From JAVZLQ01 sp049972525 (GTDB lineage: Archaea; Thermoproteota; Bathyarchaeia; Bathyarchaeales; Bathycorpusculaceae), in NCBI GenBank assembly GCA_049972525.1, contig JBMFKI010000017.1, forward strand, positions 1 to 30,038: a stretch of DNA of 30,038 bases, given 5' to 3'. This document shows positions 25,276-30,038 of the stretch, one piece after another. Position numbers and translations under genes: made by a program. How positions within the stretch are numbered: the stretch's first letter is position 1; each line of letters opens with the position of its first letter. The notes under the pieces are model-generated. The model was given only the letters and a program-made list of their open reading frames with translations. It did not search any database and was not told where the DNA came from.

Positions 25276-26045
25276 TTCATTAACGCCTCAACAATTGGCT
25301 TAATATCTCCTGTTCCCGTAAGCTTAAGAAATATGTCCTCTAATCCAGATTCAGGCATTTTCGCCTTCTGCCTTAACTCTTCCATCGTGCCCAAAGCCAA
25401 CAACCTTCCACCATACATTATTGCTATCCTATCACACATGGCTTGAGCTATCTCCAAAATATGCGTGGACATCATCGTGGTTACACCCTGCAACGCAAGC
25501 TCACGCAACAAATCCTTAACAATTCTTGCAGATTTTGGATCTAGACCGCTCAAGGGCTCATCTAAAAGCAGAAGCTCAGGCTTATGCATCAAAGCGGAGA
25601 TGATAACAACCTTCTGCTTCATCCCCTCAGAATAAGAACTTATGATGTCGCCTTCCCTTCCCTCCAAATCCAAAGCCCGCACAAACTCTTCAATTCGCTT
25701 TTTCTTCTCTTCGGAAGCCACCCCATAAATGTCCCCAGTAAAATCGAGAAACTCAAGGCCAGTTAAGAACTCATAGATACGAGGAGATTCAGGCACATAC
25801 CCTATTCTCCTCTTAACCGCAACAGGATCATCTTCAACATTAACACCTAACACGTTCACAGAACCAGAATCAGGTTTAACCAACCCCAAAATCATCTTAA
25901 GCGTCGTCGACTTTCCAGATCCGTTTGGACCAAGAAGCCCGAAAATTTCGCCTCTTCTCACCTCTAAATCAAGATAATCCACAGCCGTCACATCACCATA
26001 ACGCTTTGACACACCTGAAAATTTGATAACTGGTAAATCAGCCAT
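25272..26045 (-). CDS. ABC transporter ATP-binding protein, first gene of four
   Basis: A 257-residue ATPase with Walker A GPNGSGKSTTLKMIL, Q-loop region IGYVPESPRIYEFLTG, signature YSEGMKQKVVIISALM, Walker B LLLLDEPLSGLDP and H-loop MMSTHILEIAQAMC. It lacks the long C-terminal extension of the other two ATPases in the window. The longest frame starts at TTG 26069, but AAGGGA seven bases before ATG 26045 favours the shorter start. As the first gene of the minus-strand cluster, it is coupled by overlap to the large permease. Confidence 0.95.
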   Translation of the reverse strand: MADLPVIKFSGVSKRYGDVTAVDYLDLEVRRGEIFGLLGPNGSGKSTTLKMILGLVKPDSGSVNVLGVNVEDDPVAVKRRIGYVPESPRIYEFLTGLEFLDFTGDIYGVASEEKKKRIEEFVRALDLEGREGDIISSYSEGMKQKVVIISALMHKPELLLLDEPLSGLDPKSARIVKDLLRELALQGVTTMMSTHILEIAQAMCDRIAIMYGGRLLALGTMEELRQKAKMPESGLEDIFLKLTGTGDIKPIVEALMK

Positions 26046-26168
26046 AGATTTATCCCTTAAATGAGACAAAACAACCTTTTAAATAAAACTTTACTAAAAA
26101 TAAAGCGCAACATTGATTGCTCAAGTTCAGTGACCTGAACTAGTTATTAGACAATGTTACCCGTGAAA

Positions 26169-26615
26169 TTAGTATTTGATACTTAAATATACTAAAACCA
26201 TAAGCGCTACAAACGTGAATAGGTCTGGCAGCAGTGCAAACGGTCCTAAACCGAATAACCTGAAGCCAAAGGTTGATATTACTATCGGGTTCGAGGCGAG
26301 CGCGTAAAGAAGGAGCGTTGCAGAGAATATCATTAACCCAATCGTGAACTCAGCTCTCGTCTTCCTGTACAGGTCTACATATACCAGTAGTAGGAAAATT
26401 AGGAGAGTAATGTTGATTGTGGACACCACTGTTTTGGCTACGTAAAAGAATTCTATGTCGCCGGGAATTTCGGAATGACGCGATTGCCACGGAAAGCGTG
26501 GATACCAGAAAGTTGAAACTGCCCATGTAGCCGCCAATATAGCCACAACTAATAAAAGTGGTAATAACATCAGCAGCAGCCATGTTCTTGATTTTTGACT
26601 CATTTGCTGGTTCAT
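26169..26615 (-). CDS. Small four-helix membrane protein
   Basis: A 148-residue integral membrane protein with four hydrophobic stretches: WLLLMLLPLLLVVAILAATW, TVVSTINITLLIFLLLVYVD, FTIGLMIFSATLLLYALA and LLPDLFTFVALMVLVYLSI. The extracytoplasmic loop after helix 1 is rich in Trp, Pro and His (FWYPRFPWQSRHSEIPGD). The longest frame starts at 26645, but a strong GGAGGT lies seven bases before ATG 26615, which avoids overlap with the regulator gene. It is in an operon with that regulator. A sensor or partner membrane protein for the regulator is a reasonable guess, not proven. Confidence 0.75.
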   Translation of the reverse strand: MNQQMSQKSRTWLLLMLLPLLLVVAILAATWAVSTFWYPRFPWQSRHSEIPGDIEFFYVAKTVVSTINITLLIFLLLVYVDLYRKTRAEFTIGLMIFSATLLLYALASNPIVISTFGFRLFGLGPFALLPDLFTFVALMVLVYLSIKY

Positions 26616-26632
26616 TTGCTTTACCTCCTTTT

Positions 26633-26935
26633 CTACTTTTTCCAAATTTTCTTCAAAATTTCCTCAAACAATGCGTAGTTTTCCTCCATAACTTGGGATA
26701 AGAAATATGTTGTGCCATACCCCTCACCTGCAGATACAATAATCCTGTTTTTTTCAAGAACCTCAAGATGATGCCTTATTGTTCTATAATCCATTTTAAG
26801 CCGAATCGCCAGCTGATTCGCATTTTGCGGAGTCTCCTTTATAGCCATAATTATTTTTGCACGCGTCAAACCCCCTCTGGTACCTGCAATTAACCATCCA
26901 AGCAAGTACTTCAAGGGGCGTGTGTTAGCAGACAT
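26633..26935 (-). CDS. Winged-helix transcriptional regulator, ArsR-like
   Basis: A 100-residue DNA-binding protein. It opens PLKYLLGWLIAGTRGGLTRA, followed by the first helices of a winged helix (KIIMAIKETPQNANQLAIRL), the recognition helix region KMDYRTIRHHLEVLEKNRII, and a wing ending GEGYGTTYFLS. The D-Y-R-T-[IV]-x-x-H-L pattern is typical of archaeal ArsR/MarR-like repressors. No metal-binding Cys pair is present, so it is not a classical ArsR metal sensor. Its promoter has an imperfect palindrome over the TATA region, which suggests autoregulation. It is divergent from the decayed nitroreductase and lies upstream of the three shared promoter elements. Confidence 0.85.
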   Translation of the reverse strand: MSANTRPLKYLLGWLIAGTRGGLTRAKIIMAIKETPQNANQLAIRLKMDYRTIRHHLEVLEKNRIIVSAGEGYGTTYFLSQVMEENYALFEEILKKIWKK

Positions 26936-26954
26936 ACGTGCAGCTCCAGATTTA

Positions 26955-26975
26955 GCTAAATTTATTTAACTTAGC
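26955..26975. promoter_or_regulatory. Imperfect palindrome over the winged-helix gene promoter
   Basis: GCTAA at 26955-26959 and TTAGC at 26971-26975 flank an AT-rich TATA-like core, giving a 21-base element with eight of ten base pairs symmetric. It includes a minus-strand TATA-like TTAAATAAATTT. It overlaps TTTAGCTAAA (26951-26960), itself a perfect 10-base palindrome. The site is 16-40 bases upstream of ATG 26935 and fits an autorepression operator. Confidence 0.5.
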
Positions 26976-27021
26976 AATAAAAATGTGTCTTATGCAGCTA
27001 TCAAGATTTGGATTAAAATTT

Positions 27022-27048
27022 GGTCTAATCTTGAAAAACCTTTAGTAA
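27022..27048 (+). promoter_or_regulatory. Shared extended promoter-like element, copy 1
   Basis: GGTCTAATCTTGAAAAACC is followed by TTTAGTAA at 27041-27048. The GAAAAA part resembles a BRE and the TTTA box a TATA element. This copy lies upstream of the decayed nitroreductase and divergent from the winged-helix gene. It is followed by GATGG-T-CCATC at 27057-27067, a perfect 11-base inverted repeat. Confidence 0.6.
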
Positions 27049-27075
27049 TTCGTTTTGATGGTCCATCATTATGAA

Positions 27076-27147
27076 GGTTGGTGGAGGAAGATGCGAGGTT
27101 TCCCCTCTCCTTTCTCCCCTATTTTCTAATCCTCCCCAACCATTTTT
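27076..27147 (+). terminator. Leader hairpin followed by a T run
   Basis: GGTTGGTGGAGG at 27076-27087 can pair with CCTCCCCAACC at 27131-27141 as an 11-base-pair stem with one bulged base. It is followed at once by ATTTTTTAG. A smaller hairpin (GAGG with CCTC) lies inside the loop. The layout resembles an intrinsic terminator or attenuator in the leader downstream of the first shared promoter. A 42-codon frame crosses it (ATG 27071, stop at 27197) but is not clearly coding. Confidence 0.45.
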
Positions 27148-27211
27148 TAGAATAGCAGTTCCTATATTCCCTAGTCAATTGAATTTTGCGAAAATTTAAA
27201 ATTACTAAATC

Positions 27212-27782
27212 ATGAAGCATGCTACGTGTATGAGAACCATAAAGCTTGCTTCACTAAGGCTTGACAAGGGAATTCCGGTAATGCAGGCTTTAAAAGATAG
27301 GAGATCAGAAAGGTCTTTGTCGGAGCTTTTATGGGCTGCGAACGGGAGAAATAGAGAAGATAATGGACGAACAGCACCGTCAGCGATGAATAGACACCCA
27401 GTAGACGTTTACGTAGCTTTACAAGGAGGCACATACATGTATGACCAGTTGAACATCAACTTACACCAATTGCTAGCGGAGACTTCTGAAAATTAGTGGG
27501 AAAACAAGATTTTGTTTACACTGCTCCAGTGAACTAGTCTACATTGCCAATATGGCTAAACTGGAAAATTTACCTAGACCAGCACCAGAAGAGGGAAAAT
27601 TGAAGTGGGCTTAAATCGAGGCTGGACATAAAGCCCAAAACGTTTACCTTTACTGCGCTTCTGAAGGATTAGGTGCTGTTACAAGAACATTAATTGACAA
27701 AGAAGCCTTTAGCAAAGCCATAGGATTAAACCAAAAACATGTGGTAATTTCGGCGCAAACAGTTGGATACCCAAGCAAATAA
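27212..27782 (+). pseudogene. Decayed nitroreductase-family gene
   Basis: Three fragments of one FMN-dependent nitroreductase can be read in three frames. The first (frame of 27212) has TIKLASLRLDKGI, LLWAANGRNREDNGRTAPS and DVYVALQGGTYMYD, and stops at 27494. The second (frame of 27499) reads VGKQDFVYTAPVN, then a one-base loss occurs at about 27534. The third (frame of 27540) reads YIANMAKLENLPRPAPEEGK, an in-frame TAA at 27612, then EAGHKAQNVYLYCASEGLG and VVISAQTVGYPSK to TAA 27780. An internal loss also seems present after DRRSER. Two frameshifts and one stop make it a pseudogene. The family reduces nitro compounds or quinones with NAD(P)H. Confidence 0.85.
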
Positions 27783-27867
27783 TAAACTTGCCTTCTCCCT
27801 AATTACCAGTATAAGCCTACTCAACCATTAAATCTATTGAAAATTTAGCTGATTAGGGACATAATTG

Positions 27868-27894
27868 GGGCTAATTCTGAAAAACCCTTTAATA
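27868..27894 (+). promoter_or_regulatory. Shared extended promoter-like element, copy 2
   Basis: GGGCTAATTCTGAAAAACC leads into CTTTAATA at 27887-27894, about 58 bases before the start of the secreted Met-rich protein. It is followed by AGGTGCGCACCT at 27918-27929, a perfect 12-base palindrome in the predicted leader. Confidence 0.65.
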
Positions 27895-27917
27895 AACTCA
27901 CAGCGTTGACCTGCGTT

Positions 27918-27929
27918 AGGTGCGCACCT
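27918..27929. promoter_or_regulatory. 12-base palindrome in the leader of the secreted protein gene
   Basis: AGGTGCGCACCT is perfectly self-complementary and GC-rich against AT-rich surroundings. It lies 24 bases after the TATA-like box of copy 2, close to the predicted transcription start, so it could be an operator. Confidence 0.5.
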
Positions 27930-27951
27930 CAAGAAGGAAAGATGGAGGTGA

Positions 27952-28455
27952 TTGAAAATAAACAAAAGAAAAGCCTTAATTCTGCTCTCAGTCGTAGTTG
28001 CAACAGCGATCATAAGCGGTATAGCATTAAACTCTTATCTTACGGCAAACGCGCAAACAACAGTCAACGGAGGGCCATTCTGGGGTTACGGTGCCGGATG
28101 GTTCATCGGAAACATGAGTATGGGAATGCGCGGTATGCCTCATGAAAAAATGCGTGGACAAGGATGCTATGGATCCATCGAGGTTAGTGACGCATTCAAA
28201 GAGAATATAATTAACATCGCTGAAAATGATACGGACGTGCAGAACTTGCTAAACCAAGGATACAACATTACAGGTGTTAGACCAATCATCAAAACTATGG
28301 TGGAAGGGGATGGCACCGTTGTTACCAAGGCAACAAGCGCCATTCTAATGCTACAAAAGGACACAACAGGTCGTGCAGTTGTGACGGTTGATGTCGAAAA
28401 TGCAAAAGTGACGGAGATAATGATCTTAACGAAAACAGTAATTCAAAAGCCTTAA
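27952..28455 (+). CDS. Secreted or membrane-anchored Met-rich protein
   Basis: A 167-residue protein with an N-terminal signal segment: KRK then a hydrophobic stretch (ALILLSVVVATAIISGIA), ending in ANAQ at a possible cleavage site. Residues 52-72 are rich in Met, His and Cys (GNMSMGMRGMPHEKM, then GC), as in proteins that bind copper or silver. The C-terminal domain of about 95 residues (starting IEVSDAFKENIINIAENDTD and including AVVTVDVENAKVTEIMILT) is alpha/beta and not recognised, perhaps PepSY-like. GGAGGTGA directly abuts TTG 27952, so the exact start is uncertain; the next possible codons are ATA or later. It is driven by copy 2 of the shared promoter element. Confidence 0.75.
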   Translation: MKINKRKALILLSVVVATAIISGIALNSYLTANAQTTVNGGPFWGYGAGWFIGNMSMGMRGMPHEKMRGQGCYGSIEVSDAFKENIINIAENDTDVQNLLNQGYNITGVRPIIKTMVEGDGTVVTKATSAILMLQKDTTGRAVVTVDVENAKVTEIMILTKTVIQKP

Positions 28456-28550
28456 GTTGGCATGCAGAACCTCCTTTTCTTTTTTTATATAGACAAAAGT
28501 AAGATGTAAAGAATGAGAGTTGTCATGGTTGATGGAGGGAGTATTTAAAA

Positions 28551-28793
28551 TTGAAAGTTTTAGATTCAGCTTTTATTGCCTTTCTTCCATTCGGCACACT
28601 CGCAGTTTCTTTTATCTATGAAAGTGTCCCTTTGAGGTGGGCCTGTTTAGCTTCGCTTCTTAAAACATTGTCATTAACATCTTTTCTTTCAAATTTTATG
28701 GAGCATTTTTGCTTTCTATGCCTCTATGCTCTCGAGTCTTCCAGTTTACTTCTGCACAGAAAAAGTGTTAAAAAACGAAAAATCTATGTGTAA
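28551..28793 (+). CDS. Short membrane protein or N-terminal half of a frameshifted gene
   Basis: An 80-residue frame starts at TTG 28551, with GGAGGGA about 10 bases upstream. It is mainly hydrophobic: AFIAFLPFGTLAVSFIYESV, then ACLASLLKTLSLTSFLSNF, with a basic end (HRKSVKKRKI). It overlaps the next frame by 68 bases. The next frame also reads as a hydrophobic helix upstream of its ATG (ILWSIFAFYASMLSSLPVYF, open from 28678). The two may originally be one membrane protein broken by a frameshift between about 28678 and 28790, or two separate small proteins. Family not recognised. Confidence 0.45.
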   Translation: MKVLDSAFIAFLPFGTLAVSFIYESVPLRWACLASLLKTLSLTSFLSNFMEHFCFLCLYALESSSLLLHRKSVKKRKIYV

Positions 28794-29307
28794 ATGTGAT
28801 AACTATCCAAATAAAGTAGTCTTTTCAGAGCTTTTTAAGAAAGTCTATAATGCTGTGTTTTCAGATTATAGAATCTCATTGCTTTCCAAAGTTCCGCTTG
28901 CGATACAAGTTGTGGTTGCTGGATCACTTTTATACTCCATTTTTGGTTTGGATTGGGTGATGCATTTGTTGGCTGGGTTCGGTGTTGGCATAGTATCTTT
29001 GAAGACATACAAAACAGCCGTGAACGTTTATGGTTATGACAAACTATCTTCATATTTCGGCTTAAATAGGTTTGACTTGTTTAAGAAAGAACATAAATAT
29101 GCGACTTTAGAATGGACCCTTTTCTGTCTAGTTGTAGTTGCTGTGCCTTGGGAACTTATGGAGCGTGCAGTATATTTTGTATCTCCGAACAACCCCTTAA
29201 GAGTGGGGCTAGAATCAGTTTGGAATTCAGTCGGCGACGTTATCTTCGGCGTCATTGGCGGAATTATAGCATGGTTCCTAATTGAACACCAACTCCGCTG
29301 GACTTAA
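28726..29307 (+). CDS. Integral membrane protein with a VanZ/DUF2238-like layout
   Basis: A frame of 193 residues with about four helices: VPLAIQVVVAGSLLYSIF, WVMHLLAGFGVGIVSL, LEWTLFCLVVVAVPWELMER and VGDVIFGVIGGIIAWFLIEH. The W-x-x-H-x-x-x-G-F/G motif, the W-E-[LM] after helix 3 and the D-[VI]-x-x-[GN]-x-x-G-G end resemble DUF2238/VanZ-like proteins. ATG 28726 lacks an SD. The ATG at 28786 is an alternative, and if the upstream frame is part of the same gene the true start is at 28551. Function unknown; no operon partner is clear downstream. Confidence 0.65.
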   Translation: MLSSLPVYFCTEKVLKNEKSMCKCDNYPNKVVFSELFKKVYNAVFSDYRISLLSKVPLAIQVVVAGSLLYSIFGLDWVMHLLAGFGVGIVSLKTYKTAVNVYGYDKLSSYFGLNRFDLFKKEHKYATLEWTLFCLVVVAVPWELMERAVYFVSPNNPLRVGLESVWNSVGDVIFGVIGGIIAWFLIEHQLRWT

Positions 29308-29496
29308 CCGTCTGCGAAACGTCCGCTTAATTTAATGTTTGGAACAATGAAATAGTAACAGGAAAATTAACCATAACTGCAATTGAAACGTAGAAGTTAA
29401 AAAGGAGTTTTCAAACTCACTTTTCTATTTAGCGGTTTACCACTGGAAGATTTAACATATCGTTTAGAGTATTATAAGTTTAGGGGTGGTTCAAGC
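29308..29496. other. 189-base spacer before the NTF2-like gene
   Basis: No gene is seen. AT-rich DNA around 29465-29482 (GAGTATTATAAGTTT) resembles a TATA region, followed by GGGGTGG before ATG 29497, which would give a short leader with a weak SD. Confidence 0.35.
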
Positions 29497-29925
29497 ATGT
29501 CAGAAGATACTGTTAAGACTGTTTTAATTCGACGAATAGAGGGAATAAAGAAGAAAGACGCACAGTCCATTGTAGATCTTGTAGATAAGGATAGATATAC
29601 AAAATTTGACGATTGGCCTCCTTTTGAAAGGCAAGGTTTAGATGCTTTAAATCGTGAGGCTGAAGCCTTAAAGGTGCTGAAAGAGTATGACTATGAAATC
29701 AGCGAGTGGAAAGTAGACGTAATAAACAACGTGGCGATAGCCTCGTTCATCATAAACTATCGTGGAACAATAAGGGATTTAAACTTCAACATAAAGTCAC
29801 GCGTCACGGCAGTTCTAGCTAAAAGTGACGGTGAATGGAAACTAATCCACGAACACTGGTCACGATTTCCCCAAAAATTGCAGGACATACCGCAGAGACC
29901 ACGAAGACGTTTTCCATTTCCATAA
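29497..29925 (+). CDS. NTF2-like protein, SnoaL/DUF4440 type
   Basis: A 142-residue soluble protein of the cone-shaped NTF2-like fold. It starts with two helices (VKTVLIRRIEGIKKKDAQSI, and a third helix near the segment LDALNREAEALKVLKE). It then has the curved sheet with YEISEWKVDVINNVAIASFI, RVTAVLAKSDGEWKLIHEHW and the typical ending W-K-[LI]-[IV]-H-x-H-[WF]-S. Such proteins form dimers and bind small molecules or act as isomerases; the catalytic role cannot be told. The C-terminal tail is rich in Pro and Arg (PQRPRRRFPFP). GGGGTGG lies upstream of ATG 29497. Confidence 0.82.
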   Translation: MSEDTVKTVLIRRIEGIKKKDAQSIVDLVDKDRYTKFDDWPPFERQGLDALNREAEALKVLKEYDYEISEWKVDVINNVAIASFIINYRGTIRDLNFNIKSRVTAVLAKSDGEWKLIHEHWSRFPQKLQDIPQRPRRRFPFP

Positions 29926-29938
29926 CGTGCATGATTTT

Positions 29939-29965
29939 GGTGTAATTCTGAAAAACTCTTTAATA
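29939..29965 (+). promoter_or_regulatory. Shared extended promoter-like element, copy 3
   Basis: GGTGTAATTCTGAAAAACTC leads into CTTTAATA at 29958-29965. The gene it would drive starts beyond the window edge. Confidence 0.6.
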
Positions 29966-29970
29966 GCCCT

Positions 29971-29993
29971 CCGCGTTTTTGCTGAAAACGCGG
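29971..29993. repeat. Perfect 9-base inverted repeat
   Basis: CCGCGTTTT (29971-29979) and AAAACGCGG (29985-29993) flank TGCTG, giving a stable hairpin about five bases after the third shared promoter's TATA-like box. Confidence 0.8.
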
Positions 29994-30004
29994 CATTTCA
30001 GGGG

Positions 30005-30021
30005 TGTACCATTTGGGTACA
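30005..30021. promoter_or_regulatory. TGTACC-N5-GGTACA palindrome
   Basis: Perfect 6-base arms TGTACC (30005-30010) and GGTACA (30016-30021) surround ATTTG. The form fits a dimeric repressor site in the leader or operator of the next gene. Confidence 0.55.
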
Positions 30022-30038
30022 TTTACAAGGGCTTTGAG

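Noticed and set aside
27071..27199. 42-codon Pro-rich frame downstream of promoter copy 1
   Set aside because: It coincides with a hairpin and pyrimidine-rich DNA, which can produce Pro/Ser/Phe codons by chance; no SD at proper spacing.
1..30038. CRISPR arrays, tRNA or rRNA genes, complete insertion sequences
   Set aside because: No regularly spaced repeats, no tRNA T-arm patterns and no transposase motifs were seen by eye on either strand.

Overview
The window looks archaeal, most likely from a mesophilic or moderately thermophilic uncultivated Thermoproteota lineage such as Bathyarchaeia. The support is an archaeal-type cofactor-independent phosphoglycerate mutase, a TrmB-type regulator, P3A proton-pump ATPases, site-2 protease/CBS and DUF1614 membrane proteins, TATA-like boxes 25-40 bases before starts, frequent TTG/GTG starts and GGTGA/GGAGG Shine-Dalgarno (SD) sites. 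No rRNA or tRNA was found, so this placement is inference from gene content and style.

Layout. Positions 1-750 hold the tail of a membrane protein and a mostly empty, AT-rich stretch with a possible NHL-repeat remnant. Positions 751-8013 carry sugar and central-carbon metabolism: a GT4 glycosyltransferase, a divergent phosphoglucomutase/phosphomannomutase, an unlisted 50-residue small protein, a half-size EamA transporter, an HprK-like kinase, a PfkB sugar kinase broken by an internal deletion, a universal stress protein and ApgM. Positions 8031-11765 carry two unknown small proteins, a site-2 protease with CBS domains, a TrmB regulator and a MarC protein. Positions 11820-16753 carry two tandem paralogous P3A proton ATPases, followed by a stand-alone JAMM/MPN protein. 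Positions 17367-19130 are an ABC exporter pair. Positions 19229-21551 hold a basic unknown protein, a double zinc-ribbon protein and a DUF1614 membrane protein. Positions 21681-26045 (minus) are a four-gene ABC-2 cluster with overlapping genes. Positions 26169-30038 are an accessory-looking region: a winged-helix regulator with a small membrane protein, a decayed nitroreductase, a secreted Met-rich protein, a small membrane protein with a possible frameshift, and an NTF2-like protein.

The most unusual signal is in the last 3 kb. An extended promoter-like element (GG-2-TAAT-2-TGAAAAAC followed by a TTTA box) occurs three times on the plus strand, at about 27022, 27868 and 29939. A perfect inverted repeat follows each copy within about 5-25 bases. 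This suggests a small co-regulated set, possibly tied to the local winged-helix regulator. The other strong observations are gene decay (PfkB and nitroreductase) and candidate autoregulatory palindromes in the promoters of both regulators. No CRISPR array, complete insertion sequence or clearly new multi-gene system was recognised.
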